A stretch of DNA of 64,000 bases from Mesobacillus sp. S13 (GTDB taxonomy: Bacteria; Bacillota; Bacilli; Bacillales; Cytobacillaceae). The translations under genes were made by a program, and so were the position numbers. The notes below the pieces were generated by a model. It was given only the letters and a program-made list of their open reading frames with translations. It was not told where the DNA came from and did no database searches. The stretch lies in contig NZ_CP084622.1 in assembly GCF_020422885.1 (NCBI RefSeq), forward strand, positions 2,747,001 to 2,811,000. Reading direction: 5' to 3'. Position 1 is the first letter of the stretch. The number at the start of each line of letters is the position of its first letter. This document shows positions 42,646 to 52,422 of this stretch, one piece after another.

Positions 42646-44166
42646 TTAAACCAGACTCTCCTGCTGTTTTACAGCTGTCCACTGATGTCTATTTTTTTTT
42701 AGCCAATCTGCAAGCCTCTCGATATCCTCAGAGAAAATCCGGTCCTCTGTGATGGATGGAACGATCTTTCTTACCTCTTGATAGAAGCTCCAAGTTTTAG
42801 GTGCCATTTTATCAACACCACGATATTGGACTGCCTGAAGAGCACAGATACATTCAATTGCTAGTACACGCCTGACGTTTTGGATGATACTGTGTGCATG
42901 GCGGGCAGCAATGGTTCCCATGCTCACATGATCCTCCTGGTTGGCAGAGGATGGAATCGAATCTACACTTGCAGGATGAGCAAGGGTCTTATTTTCAGAA
43001 ACGAGTGATGCTGCACTGTATTGCATGATCATCGCACCTGACTGAAGTCCAGGTTGCGGACTCAAGAAAGGTGGGAGGTCATTTAATTGCGGATTGACCA
43101 ATCTTTCAATCCGTCTTTCAGAAATACTGGCAAGTTCCGCAACAGCTATTTTCATAAAATCCATTGCAATCGCAATTGGCTGGCCATGGAAGTTGCCTCC
43201 TGAAATGATGGTTTCCCCCCCGTCAAAAATGAGCGGATTGTCTGTAGCTGCATTCATTTCAATCTCCAGCTTTTCTTTTACATAGTCGAGCGCCTGCCAT
43301 GATGCTCCATGCACTTGGGGAATGCATCTTAATGAGTACGCGTCCTGTACTCTTTTTTCACCTTGTCGTGTCGTCAGTTTGCTGCCTGCCAGTAAATCTC
43401 TCATGCGCTCCGCTACCTCTATTTGCTGTCTGTAGCCGCGAGCTTCATGAATAGCAGGGTGGAATGCATCTATGACCCCTTCCAATCCTTCCATTGTTAG
43501 GGCAGCAATCCATTCTGATTGATGTGCCAGGTCTTTTGCTTCGATCCAGTTCACCACACCCATTGCCGTCATTGCCTGCGTTCCATTAATCAGCGCCAGA
43601 CCTTCTTTAGCCTGTAATACGATTGGCTCAAGACCTTCTTTTGTATATGCTTCTTCTGTCAGGCATACCCTTCCCTGATAGAAAACCTTCCCCTCGCCTA
43701 ACAATACTAATGCCAGATGGGACAGCGGCGCTAAATCCCCCGATGCACCAAGTGATCCTTGCTGCGGGACAACCGGATGGATCCTGAGGTTGAGCAATTC
43801 CTTCAACCTTTCAGCAATAACCGGCCTGATCCCTGAAAAACCTTTAATCAACGCATTCAGCCTAAGTAAGATCATCGCACGTGAAACGACCTCGGGGAAT
43901 GGCTCCCCTACGCCGCAGGCATGAGACCTGATCAGGTTTAACTGCAATGCATTGACATCTTGTTCATCAATGATGACATCACTGAATTTACCGAATCCTG
44001 TATTGATTCCGTAGATCGTACGCTTGTCGGCAACGATTTTCTCTACCGCTTCCCTGCTCTCGGTAACCTTCTTCATGCTTTCTGGACTGATGGCGACTGC
44101 CTCGTCGAGATAGCAGACCTGCTTGATTTGCTCCAAAGTTAACGTTTCTCCCGTTAAAACAACCAT
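42646..44166 (-). CDS. hutH: histidine ammonia-lyase
   Basis: This 506-residue protein has the MIO cofactor triad Ala-Ser-Gly in [14 protein letters not shown], plus [12 protein letters not shown] and [15 protein letters not shown]. It deaminates histidine to urocanate. AGGAGG lies before the ATG. It is separated from hutP by the HutP-controlled attenuator. Confidence 0.97.
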   Translation of the reverse strand: MVVLTGETLTLEQIKQVCYLDEAVAISPESMKKVTESREAVEKIVADKRTIYGINTGFGKFSDVIIDEQDVNALQLNLIRSHACGVGEPFPEVVSRAMILLRLNALIKGFSGIRPVIAERLKELLNLRIHPVVPQQGSLGASGDLAPLSHLALVLLGEGKVFYQGRVCLTEEAYTKEGLEPIVLQAKEGLALINGTQAMTAMGVVNWIEAKDLAHQSEWIAALTMEGLEGVIDAFHPAIHEARGYRQQIEVAERMRDLLAGSKLTTRQGEKRVQDAYSLRCIPQVHGASWQALDYVKEKLEIEMNAATDNPLIFDGGETIISGGNFHGQPIAIAMDFMKIAVAELASISERRIERLVNPQLNDLPPFLSPQPGLQSGAMIMQYSAASLVSENKTLAHPASVDSIPSSANQEDHVSMGTIAARHAHSIIQNVRRVLAIECICALQAVQYRGVDKMAPKTWSFYQEVRKIVPSITEDRIFSEDIERLADWLKKNRHQWTAVKQQESLV

Positions 44167-44186
44167 TCAAGTAACCTCCTGATCGG

Positions 44187-44253
44187 ATAAAATAAAAAGG
44201 AGACGACAATGGCATACTTAACCATCATCGCCTCCTACTGACTAGTGGACTAT
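44187..44253 (-). promoter_or_regulatory. HutP-dependent attenuator of the hut operon
   Basis: On the - strand, TAG-containing repeats (CTAGTCAGTAGG) run into the stem GGAGGCGATGATGG/CCATTGTCGTCTCC followed by TTTTTATTTT. In B. subtilis, HutP with histidine and Mg binds spaced UAG triplets and opens this terminator. Position and sequence fit the same mechanism. Confidence 0.85.
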
Positions 44254-44266
44254 AGGCAATGCAACT

Positions 44267-44701
44267 TTATATATGATTGATTCCTAAACCGACCGTTTCG
44301 TGTTCAGACCCTTTTACAGGAGCGCCAATCGTTCCATAAAACGCGACGGCAATCCATTCTCCTTCTTCTTCATCGGAAAAGGGTGTACCACGGACAACGG
44401 CAAATCGAAGGCCGACAGTACGGCTCATTTCACCAATGGACAGGTGGCCCCGTGTCACCCCTTCCATGCCTTCCATGATTGCATGGTATAAAGCATGGGT
44501 TTCACGATACAAATTGGGATGTATGAGACCATGACGTTTGGCAGCTGTCTCCACTGCTGAAATAACTTTTTGCATATTCATCGAGCCTACTTTGCCAAGG
44601 CAATAGCTTACACCTTTAAGGGTATCCTGAAAAAAAGCCATTTCTTCTTCTGTGAATGACGCCAGCAGGATCGCTGTTTTCCCAATCGCTAATTTACTCA
44701 T
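44267..44701 (-). CDS. hutP: HutP, histidine-dependent antiterminator
   Basis: This 144-residue protein shows [51 protein letters not shown] and [19 protein letters not shown], as in B. subtilis HutP, with the metal-binding His residues present. First gene of hutPHUIG. A hutM permease, usual at the end of the B. subtilis operon, is missing here. Confidence 0.95.
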   Translation of the reverse strand: MSKLAIGKTAILLASFTEEEMAFFQDTLKGVSYCLGKVGSMNMQKVISAVETAAKRHGLIHPNLYRETHALYHAIMEGMEGVTRGHLSIGEMSRTVGLRFAVVRGTPFSDEEEGEWIAVAFYGTIGAPVKGSEHETVGLGINHI

Positions 44702-44750
44702 GACCGACCCCGTTTTCTGAATTTTACCTATTGACTAATAACTTATATTA

Positions 44751-44779
44751 ATTTTATGGTTCCTCGCAGTGAATGTCAA
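44751..44779 (-). promoter_or_regulatory. sigma-A promoter of the hut operon
   Basis: TTGACA (44779-44774), 17-bp spacer, TAAAAT (44756-44751) on the - strand, about 50 nt before hutP. Confidence 0.85.
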
Positions 44780-44837
44780 CAGATATGGGAAATTTTAGTA
44801 TTCTAATATAGTAGTATGATACCATATTAAAGCATTG

Positions 44838-44864
44838 AAAAAAGCGCCCATCAGGCGCTTTTCG
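44838..44864 (-). terminator. terminator of the gene at 44866
   Basis: Stem AAAAGCGCC/GGCGCTTTT with loop TGATG, then TTC on the - strand. Confidence 0.75.
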
Positions 44865-44865
44865 G

Positions 44866-45447
44866 TTACCTATTCTTTATTGACTCTGCGAGACCAAAAA
44901 GAAAACCATAGATCAGATTATAAGCCTCTCCGATGGATAGAACCTCTTTGTATCCTTTAAGTCCATTCAATGCGAAGTTAAGGCTCCATACTCCTTCATT
45001 CGCATCGAACATCAAGTCAAATCTGGACCCATCTCCTTGCAGGTTTTCTTCAAGGAATTTCTTGATGTCCGCTTCATATTTCTTCTGAAGCTTAAGTCCG
45101 AGCATGACATCATATGTTCCGAACACATCATCTTTTTCAAAACTGACGGCATCGACTCCAATCAGTTCAAACCACCTGGATTCCAAGTACATGAATTCAT
45201 TATTCCGTTCTTTGAAATAACCAATTGGCTGACTAAGAAATTGCGATGATTCTTCACCTAGGAACTCTTCAGTCTCTTTGTTGCCTCTCTCAATATAAGC
45301 ATCCTTGAAACGGGCGCCAGGCTCTGATAATTTTACCTGGACACCATTAAGTAATCCTTGACGTTCTGCATATTCCTTTTCTTCATTATGTAATTCAACC
45401 GTACCCTTTTGAGATCCTATATACTTCTCTATCTGTTTTTTCAACAT
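44866..45447 (-). CDS. 193-residue cytoplasmic protein of unknown function
   Basis: ATG 45447 has GGAGG upstream; the longer in-frame extension to 45510 lacks one. The protein is acidic, with YIGSQKGTVELHNEEKEYAER near the N-terminus and a C-terminal domain with GDGSRFDLMFDANEGVWSLNFALN and GEAYNLIYGFLFGLAES. I have a weak memory of relatives labelled as aminotransferase-like, but I see no PLP motif and do not adopt that. Confidence 0.6.
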   Translation of the reverse strand: MLKKQIEKYIGSQKGTVELHNEEKEYAERQGLLNGVQVKLSEPGARFKDAYIERGNKETEEFLGEESSQFLSQPIGYFKERNNEFMYLESRWFELIGVDAVSFEKDDVFGTYDVMLGLKLQKKYEADIKKFLEENLQGDGSRFDLMFDANEGVWSLNFALNGLKGYKEVLSIGEAYNLIYGFLFGLAESIKNR

Positions 45448-45642
45448 TATGATGGCCTCCATAATCGTTTTGCTGATATTTATATTGAATGGAAAATAGG
45501 CAAATAGCAAATTTTCTAGTTCAGTTTCCCAAAAATTTCTTGAAGAATTTCTTTTGTATAGTCACATCCCCATACAAACCACTGCTTTTCCCCATATCTT
45601 GTAAGTATAACACCACTCTATAAGAAAGGAGAGGCACGTTTT

Positions 45643-46338
45643 ATGAATTATCATTACAAAGATGATCATCGACCTGACGATGATTACGATCATAAAAAAG
45701 GAAAGTCCAGGGACCGCGATATGGGGAAACACAAAAAATATGATGACCATAGGGATTGGGATGATCACAAGCATAGGGATTGGGATGATCATAAAAAATG
45801 GGATGATCATAAGGATTGGGACGATGATGATTGTGGTTGCGAAAAAAGCCATCATGATGAAAAACACTCCCATCATTGTGTGTGCAAAAAGGTCAGGGAC
45901 ATTAATGATGCACAGCATAAAGTAAAGCATAAGAAAGATGGTTGTGATGTCAGCTGTGAAAGATCAATCAGAGAACTCTTAAATCAGTGCAAACAGTCAA
46001 ACTTCGATACAATCCCATTCAAATTATTATGCGGGTGCAGCAAAGGCGACTGTGAGACCTTCGTGGGTACAGGCGTTGTTAAAATCAATGGATGCTTTTA
46101 TGATATCAAGTCTAGTTTTTTCCGTGTAGTTGATTTTACTAAGGGTTCCAAATGCTGTGCGATTCTTGAGCTGCTCTGTCCGGAACGTTGTGAAGGGAAA
46201 CAACATGGAATTGAAGGCTTCGTAAGAACGGGGGCTTGCTTTGAAGTCGATTTGAAAGATTTTGTCGGCATTACCTGCTTCCCTCCAGTAAAAGCGAAAA
46301 AAATGGATCCTAAGAAGCTATTATGCTCTGGACGCTGA
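45643..46338 (+). CDS. spore coat protein of the CotY/CotZ/ExsY family with His/Asp-rich N-terminal repeats
   Basis: In this 231-residue protein, residues 1-75 are an extremely polar tract with repeats of D(H/D)K-x-WDDHK. The rest is the Cys-rich CotZ/ExsY-like domain: CVCKKVRDINDAQHKV, CDVSCERSIRELL and many further Cys (LLCGCSKGDC, CCAILELLCPERC). These proteins cross-link through disulfides in the outer coat or exosporium. The N-terminal extension could bind metal. GAAAGGAGAGG precedes the ATG. Confidence 0.82.
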   Translation: MNYHYKDDHRPDDDYDHKKGKSRDRDMGKHKKYDDHRDWDDHKHRDWDDHKKWDDHKDWDDDDCGCEKSHHDEKHSHHCVCKKVRDINDAQHKVKHKKDGCDVSCERSIRELLNQCKQSNFDTIPFKLLCGCSKGDCETFVGTGVVKINGCFYDIKSSFFRVVDFTKGSKCCAILELLCPERCEGKQHGIEGFVRTGACFEVDLKDFVGITCFPPVKAKKMDPKKLLCSGR

Positions 46339-46364
46339 TTTCCTGAATAGTCACACAAAACAGC

Positions 46365-46397
46365 CACCCCACTTCTATGTGGGGTTCCATTTTGCCT
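46365..46397 (+). terminator. likely terminator of the CotZ-like gene
   Basis: Stem ACCCCAC/GTGGGGT followed by TCCATTTTG. Confidence 0.6.
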
Positions 46398-46584
46398 CTA
46401 AAACTCAGCACTTGTCCCGAATCCTATTAACTCCACTTCCCTGACGTAAAAAATATGTGATTGCCCTCTATCATTCGTCTATTCATTTACTGTAGTACTG
46501 GCATATAAAATAGTAAGTCAAAAGAAAGGAGCAGACTTATACTGTTTCTTACTGCTTTTGATTAAAAAAAAAGGAGTGAAAGAT

Positions 46585-47418
46585 ATGAAGAGAAATACAG
46601 GTTGCAATTCAAACCATGGCTGCCCGCCACAGCTTTCATGCGATGAAGCAAAAACGCTTCGGGTTGATTGCGATAATGATTCTTACTATCCTTATGGCAA
46701 TTACCTTAAGTATCCAGTTGCTGACATTGATGTCGCGCTAGCTGAAGTTGAGCTGCAAGTAGAAGTCGAAAGTGACATTAAACTCCCTACAGCAGCACGC
46801 GAAATCAAGCACATGCGCAGGAACGTATCGCTTACGCAATGTAAGGCCATCCGTTCAGCAATGGACTATGACAAGGTTAAACTCTATATATCCGGTGTTG
46901 TCCACAAGAATATCCAATATGTAGAGCAGTGCAGCGGAGTATTGAAGGACTACAGCGTCGATGTACCATTTACTTGCAGCCAGGCTGTCAAAGTCTACAA
47001 TTACCCAGATTACGAAAACTTAAGCCAAAAGAACACCGTGTACGAAAGAAGATTCATCGATAAGAAAGGCCATGGTGCTGATAACTGTACTTCTGGTGCA
47101 TTTACGTATGAGTACTATAATGAGCCGATTGACTGCAAACTGCTTGCATCTTTTGTCAATGACCTTGACCTTTACAAGGATTTTGACAACTGGGGCCGAT
47201 TCAGCCGCATCACAGAAAAGATGGAAGTTGGCTTATTCTTCAAATTGCTACAGAAGCAGCAGGTTGACTTAGACCATTCCTATGGACACAAACATGAAGA
47301 AGAATCATCTTCATCTTCATCATCATCCTATTTGGAATCAGGCGATAAAATTGTCCAACAGCAGCCCAAAAACATGAAGCACAGAATGGCTGAATTAATG
47401 AAACGCCATGATGGCTAA
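46585..47418 (+). CDS. CsxC-like / SPOCS-type spore surface protein
   Basis: This 277-residue protein has a Cys-rich start (MKRNTGCNSNHGCPPQLSC) and then a domain with VALAEVELQVEVESDIKLP, VSLTQCKAI and KLYISGVVHKNIQYVEQCSG. VHKNIQY/VRKNIQYA is the signature shared with the proteins at 48742 and 49819. A Ser-rich stretch (eight Ser in a row) and a basic tail end it. ATG 46585 has AAAGGAG upstream. Confidence 0.75.
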   Translation: MKRNTGCNSNHGCPPQLSCDEAKTLRVDCDNDSYYPYGNYLKYPVADIDVALAEVELQVEVESDIKLPTAAREIKHMRRNVSLTQCKAIRSAMDYDKVKLYISGVVHKNIQYVEQCSGVLKDYSVDVPFTCSQAVKVYNYPDYENLSQKNTVYERRFIDKKGHGADNCTSGAFTYEYYNEPIDCKLLASFVNDLDLYKDFDNWGRFSRITEKMEVGLFFKLLQKQQVDLDHSYGHKHEEESSSSSSSSYLESGDKIVQQQPKNMKHRMAELMKRHDG

Positions 47419-47433
47419 TATTAAAAGCAAGGG

Positions 47434-47459
47434 TGCCTCGCTTGAGGCACCCTGTTTAT
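47434..47459. terminator. convergent terminator
   Basis: Stem AGGGTGCCTC/GAGGCACCCT between the genes at 46585 (+) and 47463 (-). Confidence 0.85.
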
Positions 47460-47462
47460 ATA

Positions 47463-48620
47463 TTATTTTGAGAGTAACCTATTTAAATCCAAACATTGCT
47501 TTTGAAATAGATCTATTTTCATCTTTGCAGTGCCTTGGACCATCACTCTGCCATTATGAATGAATTGTTCATTCCAAACACAATGCAAACCTGATAGGCT
47601 AAACTCCACTTTTTCTACTAAACTCTCACGATACTCGCGAGTATATCCTTCTTCCATGCCAAGATTTGAAGTAAATAAATATTCCTTGCTGTTCTTGGAA
47701 GAAAGCTCGGGCTGATGAATCCATTTTACAGGAATGATTTTTTTCCACGGGATGTGAATCATAAGAGAGTGCATGGTCCCAGATTTATCAGTACAAGCAT
47801 AATCGATATTCAACAGAAGTGTGCCTTTAGTGAATAAGCTCGCTGAAGGCAGCAATACCTCCGCATCAATCGAATGTAGTGAACATTCGACATTAGACAC
47901 ATCCGAAATAGGCCTTGCGAGTGTGAAAGTGTCAAAAATGTCAATTTCGAGCTCAACATCTGCCAGGTGCAATGGCAGCCTTACTTTCGTGAGTTCCGTC
48001 ATTGAATTCTTCCCACTATATGCGGCTGTTGCTAATTTCATTGGTTCCGAGGACGATTCAGAGGATTCATAGGCAAGATCATTGGATTCATAGGCATGAT
48101 CATCGGATTCATAATCATGATCATCGGATCCATGTTGATATTCAACTGATTCATCACGGTCTTCATAGTAAAAAGGTTCGTCTGCGGATTCATCTACAGC
48201 GAATAACTGACTTGCTTCTTCATCTGGGAGATTGCTGGACTCATCAAATAATATTTCACTAGAGGATTCCTCGTACTCTTCCTGAGTTTCCTCCTCTATA
48301 TACTCGTCGCTTCCGCCAATAACCTCTAATATGTCACTTGATTCTTCCTCGACTTCTTCTATTGTAAATTGTCTCCTTGAAGGAGGTTTTTCTTCGACAC
48401 TTCGAATCACAGGAGGAGCGAGAATCAATGGCTTCCCTGAACTTTTTCCCTTAGGCCGGAATCCAGTTTCATAGAATTCTCGGGCTCGCCCCTTATCGAT
48501 TTCATCGAATACTTCACCCATTTGTGAGTCAACCTCTGATTCCTCACGACCCACTGAATGATTTCGCCAATTGCCCTGGAACAAATTCATCTCATGAAAT
48601 GTTCTATTTCTGTTTTCCAT
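47463..48620 (-). CDS. acidic Ser/Glu-rich protein with C-terminal SPOCS-like domain, probable spore surface protein
   Basis: In this 385-residue protein, residues about 80-200 are very acidic and Ser/Tyr-rich, with degenerate repeats (DDHDYESDDHAYESNDLAYESSE). Residues about 205-385 resemble the CsxC/SPOCS domain (VRLPLHLADVELEIDIFDTF; CSLHSIDAEVLLPSASLFTKGTLLLNIDY). The start is uncertain because the ribosome binding site is weak. The neighbours suggest a coat or exosporium role. Confidence 0.65.
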   Translation of the reverse strand: MENRNRTFHEMNLFQGNWRNHSVGREESEVDSQMGEVFDEIDKGRAREFYETGFRPKGKSSGKPLILAPPVIRSVEEKPPSRRQFTIEEVEEESSDILEVIGGSDEYIEEETQEEYEESSSEILFDESSNLPDEEASQLFAVDESADEPFYYEDRDESVEYQHGSDDHDYESDDHAYESNDLAYESSESSSEPMKLATAAYSGKNSMTELTKVRLPLHLADVELEIDIFDTFTLARPISDVSNVECSLHSIDAEVLLPSASLFTKGTLLLNIDYACTDKSGTMHSLMIHIPWKKIIPVKWIHQPELSSKNSKEYLFTSNLGMEEGYTREYRESLVEKVEFSLSGLHCVWNEQFIHNGRVMVQGTAKMKIDLFQKQCLDLNRLLSK

Positions 48621-48689
48621 CTTCTATGGAAGGGTCTGCTTATATTGCAACCTATCCCTACCCTCCTTCTTTAAAGAGGTAAAAACATA

Positions 48690-48736
48690 AAGGGGCATAT
48701 ACTAATGTTGCCTAGTATAATACCCCGCTTTTTTCT
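48690..48736. terminator. terminator between two coat genes
   Basis: Stem GGGG-x-ATA-x-ACTA/TAGTATAATACCCC with T6 on + and T-rich - side. Confidence 0.75.
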
Positions 48737-48741
48737 GTTAT

Positions 48742-49521
48742 TTACTCTGATTCGTCATAGCAATCTGGATCATTTGTTGCTGAAGAAACGCGGATTTGTT
48801 GATTTTGAAGAACACGAACAGTAAAATCAATGACCATTTTCTCTTCGATTGTCTGGAAATATCCTTCATCGATCGGTGATGATGTTGGAAGCGGCTGACG
48901 GTCAATCGCTTCATCCCATTCGATGATTTGGCTGGAAACCAATTCACAGAAAGGCAATTCATTATAATGTTGAGAGCTTTCCTGGTGGAATTGGCTCAAG
49001 TCACTTGTCAGTAATTCATCTTTTTCCGGGAATCCTGTTGGCAAAGGTTTAGAGACGAAGAAATCAAATTCCTTCCGGTTGTTCACTTGCGGCATGACAG
49101 GATGGGATAGGAAGTTCTTTACCTCTGTTACTACCTGGAACGGAATGTCGACTGTATAAGAGTGCAGGTCAGAAGCTACTGATGAGGATGAAGAAGCTTC
49201 AATATCCTGGCTCGGACTTGCGTATTGGATGTTCTTCCTTACAAACCCTTTGATGAATAATTTATTCGTTGGCAATAGCAATCTGCATTGGGTCAGTTTG
49301 ATTCTCTTTTTAATATCCTTAATCTCAAGCACCGGCTCTGGGAAATTAATCATTGTATCCAGATTCACGTGCAAAGTCAGTTCCGCCAGAACGACTGGAA
49401 CTTTCGTTACGACCTTTCCTAGGCTTACATGTGGATGATGATGCTTTGGTGAGCATTCAAAGTGATCGGTTGAAGGCTTACACTCAAAATCAGGCTTTTT
49501 ATTTTTATCTAGTTCAAACAT
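48742..49521 (-). CDS. CsxC-like / SPOCS-type spore surface protein
   Basis: This 259-residue protein has VVLAELTLHVNLDTMINFPEPVLEIKDIKKRIKLTQCRLL and FIKGFVRKNIQYASP, then a second half with TSDLSQFHQ, ELPFCELVSSQIIEWDEAIDRQPLP and a C-terminal VRVLQNQQI. It is paralogous to 49819. AAGGAGG upstream. Secretion signals are absent, as expected of a protein deposited on the spore from the mother cell. Confidence 0.78.
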   Translation of the reverse strand: MFELDKNKKPDFECKPSTDHFECSPKHHHPHVSLGKVVTKVPVVLAELTLHVNLDTMINFPEPVLEIKDIKKRIKLTQCRLLLPTNKLFIKGFVRKNIQYASPSQDIEASSSSSVASDLHSYTVDIPFQVVTEVKNFLSHPVMPQVNNRKEFDFFVSKPLPTGFPEKDELLTSDLSQFHQESSQHYNELPFCELVSSQIIEWDEAIDRQPLPTSSPIDEGYFQTIEEKMVIDFTVRVLQNQQIRVSSATNDPDCYDESE

Positions 49522-49751
49522 ACATGGCTCCTCCTTAAAACTCCTTAGAGTGAAGATGCTCTATCCTATGCGCTTCGACTTTTTGGGTCTAGGCGTATGC
49601 CCCTATGCTTTCTGAAATTTCAAGGCAGATAGGCGGTGTAAATCCTTTATTTATTTGTGATGTACTGGCCAAATACCATCGCAAAAATTTTTTTGCCATT
49701 TTTTTTGCTACTATTCTAATAGCGATAAGACATTGTCTTGAATATGTATAA

Positions 49752-49790
49752 TAAAAATGGCGATGACAGCTGTCATCGCCATTTGTGGAA
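49752..49790. terminator. terminator, perfect palindrome
   Basis: AAATGGCGATGACAG and its exact complement, with a T run on the - strand, behind the gene at 49819. The rest of 49522-49818 shows nothing else I can support. Confidence 0.8.
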
Positions 49791-49818
49791 TCTTATCTAC
49801 CCTATTTAATAATTAGGG

Positions 49819-50568
49819 TTACCCATTGCCATTAAGGGCAATTTGCTGGTTCTGGTAAACTCTTACACGGAATTGCAAGAATGTTTTTTCCACAATATTG
49901 TGGAATGTTCCTTCTTCGAATGGTCCATTATTAGGTAAAGGATAACGATCTACTGCTTCATCCCACTGAACAATGCTGCTTGATACCAGTTCACAGAATG
50001 GAATTTGATTGTAGAATTGTGTGCTTACCTGATGGAATTGTGATAGGTCGCTGGATAGCATCTGATCTTTTTCCGGATATCCATGGCCCAGGCTTTGTGC
50101 CCTGAAGAAGTCAAACTCTTCACGAGTATTGGAAATCGGGAGAATTGGATCAGTCAAGAAATCAGTTACAACAGTTACACACTCAAATGGCACATCTACA
50201 GTCAACGAGCGCATTTCTGAAGATACACAGTCACTTTTAGCATGCGGACATGGCGTTGCATATTGGATATTTTTGCGGATGAAACCTTTAATAAATAGTG
50301 GGATTCCTGTAACAGGATCTGATGTAGGACCTATGAGCAATCTGCACTGGACGATTTTCACCCTTTTTTTGATATCCTTGATTTCAAGTACCGGATCTGG
50401 GAAATGAATGTCGGCAACTAGATGGTCTGTTATGGTTATATCCGCAAGAGTAACAGGAAGATTAGCAGATGGGAGCAATCCTGGGGTTGGGACGTTCACA
50501 CATTCATTCCTGGACGCAGACTTGTTGACACTAACGCATCCACGCTTCCCTTTATGGTCATTAGTCAT
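49819..50568 (-). CDS. CsxC-like / SPOCS-type spore surface protein (paralogue)
   Basis: This 249-residue protein shares with 48742 the blocks FPDPVLEIKDIKKRVKIVQCRLL, FIKGFIRKNIQYATP, SSDLSQFHQ, FCELVSSSIVQWDEAVDRYPLP and VRVYQNQQIAL. It is a tandem duplicate. AAAGGAGG precedes the ATG. Confidence 0.78.
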   Translation of the reverse strand: MTNDHKGKRGCVSVNKSASRNECVNVPTPGLLPSANLPVTLADITITDHLVADIHFPDPVLEIKDIKKRVKIVQCRLLIGPTSDPVTGIPLFIKGFIRKNIQYATPCPHAKSDCVSSEMRSLTVDVPFECVTVVTDFLTDPILPISNTREEFDFFRAQSLGHGYPEKDQMLSSDLSQFHQVSTQFYNQIPFCELVSSSIVQWDEAVDRYPLPNNGPFEEGTFHNIVEKTFLQFRVRVYQNQQIALNGNG

Positions 50569-50769
50569 TATATTTCCTCCTTTTAATTTTCTTGTACAAT
50601 TTATCCTATTCCTTCCAGATATTTTGGACTAGATGAATGCATCAGTACATATGCGGATTTTTCATATTTCTTGATTTGTTCATGAATGTAATTCTTTCAT
50701 TCCAAAAAAATTAGGTACTTGCACAATTGAACATGCGTTTTGCATAGGATTCAAAAGGAGGAGGATAAA

Positions 50770-51960
50770 ATGAACAATTATAATTATTTCGCTGTCGACA
50801 TAGGGAACAGCTGGTATAAAGTCCTGGCCTCTGATCATGGAGAGCTCAGGGAATACCAAATGCCAAACGCCATCGCATTGTATGATGATGAGTTTTATGA
50901 AAAGCCCTATGACGAGGAAGATATCATTCTCGAGGAAAATTTGATCGTAGAGATAAAAAGCCCGGCGATCACAAACAAAAGAGAAATTTTTTATGCTGGA
51001 AAGGCTGCTGCCAAGCAAAGAAATGTCAGCCTGACCGCAAGCAATAATCAAAAAGCTGACGAAGACCGCACATATATCCTTCTGTTCGCCGCTGCAGCCT
51101 ACCATGCTTCTGTCATAAATTCAACCGATATTGAATTGAACTATTGCATCGACCAATTAGCTGTATCTCTTCCAACCACACAATATAAGGAGAGAAAAGA
51201 GTTACTGAAGCAAAAGTTAATTGGCACCCATACCATCACTCTGCATAAGGTGCCGGGAATTCCTGAGCCAAAAGAACTGATTGTCAAACTCGAAATCAAG
51301 GATGTCATTGTCGGTGCCGAGGGAGCATGTGCCTATTTAGGTTTAATTCGGGACATTGACACATTGACAATTAAGGACGACACCCTCGTGAAGGATTCCA
51401 AGAAAGGAATCATCATTGGTGACCTTGGCGGGGATTCAGTCGACTTTGTTGGAATCAAGAACAGCAAACCTGTTGCCTCAGTTGAAGGTGATCATTTTGG
51501 AATCAATCTTTTTTTGGATACGATTATAAAAAAGGTAAGCAAGAATGAATTATATACTTTTGATTCAAGGTCCGAGCTTGAAGAAAAGCTGTTTGCAGGT
51601 CAATCAGAATGGTATGTCGAACCCTTTGCCGGGGTCAGGAAAGACATTAGCAAGTATGTAATTCCCCAATTAAGAATCATGGCTATAAAGTATCTTGAGC
51701 ACTTTGACCGCGCGAGAAGCAGTTCCAGCGAAATCAAAGGGGCATCCCGCTACATCGCCGTGGGCGGGGCAGCAAAATTGGCCCAAAAACAAATTCAGGA
51801 AGCTGCAGTAAGATGGGCTGATAAGGGGCGCCCGATTGAGCTGACTTTTCCAGAAAACCTGGAAAAACTGAACGTCTTCGGACTCATGATTTTAGCCAAA
51901 ATGAACCAGCTTAAAAAACAACATGAGAATACCGAGGAACTAATTTCCATTGAAGGATGA
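50770..51960 (+). CDS. ParM/Alp-type bacterial actin
   Basis: This 396-residue actin-fold ATPase has phosphate-1 FAVDIGNSWYKV at the N-terminus, phosphate-2 IIGDLGGDSVDFVG (about 215-228) and the adenosine motif YIAVGGAAKLA (about 330-340). Actins of this type polymerise into filaments that segregate plasmids or act in phages and mobile DNA. ATG 50770 has AAAGGAGGAGG upstream. The ParR-like gene follows 5 nt later. It sits among core and spore genes, which is unusual. Confidence 0.85.
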   Translation: MNNYNYFAVDIGNSWYKVLASDHGELREYQMPNAIALYDDEFYEKPYDEEDIILEENLIVEIKSPAITNKREIFYAGKAAAKQRNVSLTASNNQKADEDRTYILLFAAAAYHASVINSTDIELNYCIDQLAVSLPTTQYKERKELLKQKLIGTHTITLHKVPGIPEPKELIVKLEIKDVIVGAEGACAYLGLIRDIDTLTIKDDTLVKDSKKGIIIGDLGGDSVDFVGIKNSKPVASVEGDHFGINLFLDTIIKKVSKNELYTFDSRSELEEKLFAGQSEWYVEPFAGVRKDISKYVIPQLRIMAIKYLEHFDRARSSSSEIKGASRYIAVGGAAKLAQKQIQEAAVRWADKGRPIELTFPENLEKLNVFGLMILAKMNQLKKQHENTEELISIEG

Positions 51961-51965
51961 TCGGT

Positions 51966-52340
51966 ATGTCAAACACCTATACGGATTACGTTAATAAAAT
52001 CGCGATAACTGTCCCTGAACGATATATTGATGTCAAAACCGGTGAGTCTTATTCGGTTTCACAAAAAATCGTTGACCAGATCGAATACCATGCCGAAAAC
52101 AGTTCGCTGGGTCATCTTGTTCTATCCGCTCTCCATCATTACCTTACGCCAAAACCCGTATTGAATGGAGGGTCTGCCGAAATCCTCCAGCAGCTGGCTG
52201 ACATACGATCGATGCTGGAAAATGGCAGCTATCTTATCCAGCCAACTGTTAAGGCAAGAACCATGAATGAACAAACAGATGCTGCAAAATTACTCAACAT
52301 GAAAGAAGTTGAAGATATCCTTGAAGCATTCGGGGGCTAA
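51966..52340 (+). CDS. probable ParR-like partner of the actin
   Basis: This 124-residue protein has a short N-terminal segment (KIAITVPERYID) of the type seen in ribbon-helix-helix proteins, a middle helical domain and an acidic C-terminal tail (MKEVEDILEAFGG), the layout of ParR adaptors whose tail binds the filament end. ATG 51966 has GAAGG 9 nt upstream; an ATG at 51957 overlaps the actin stop but abuts the site. The function is inferred from position and shape. Confidence 0.6.
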   Translation: MSNTYTDYVNKIAITVPERYIDVKTGESYSVSQKIVDQIEYHAENSSLGHLVLSALHHYLTPKPVLNGGSAEILQQLADIRSMLENGSYLIQPTVKARTMNEQTDAAKLLNMKEVEDILEAFGG

Positions 52341-52354
52341 TATTGTTTAAAAAA

Positions 52355-52386
52355 ACAAGGACGGTACTCATGTACTCGTCCTTTGC
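52355..52386. terminator. terminator of the actin/ParR-like operon
   Basis: Stem AAGGAC-G-GTAC/GTAC-x-GTCCTT. Confidence 0.7.
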
Positions 52387-52422
52387 TCTTGGTTCTGACC
52401 AATTGATTCTCCCAAATACGCC

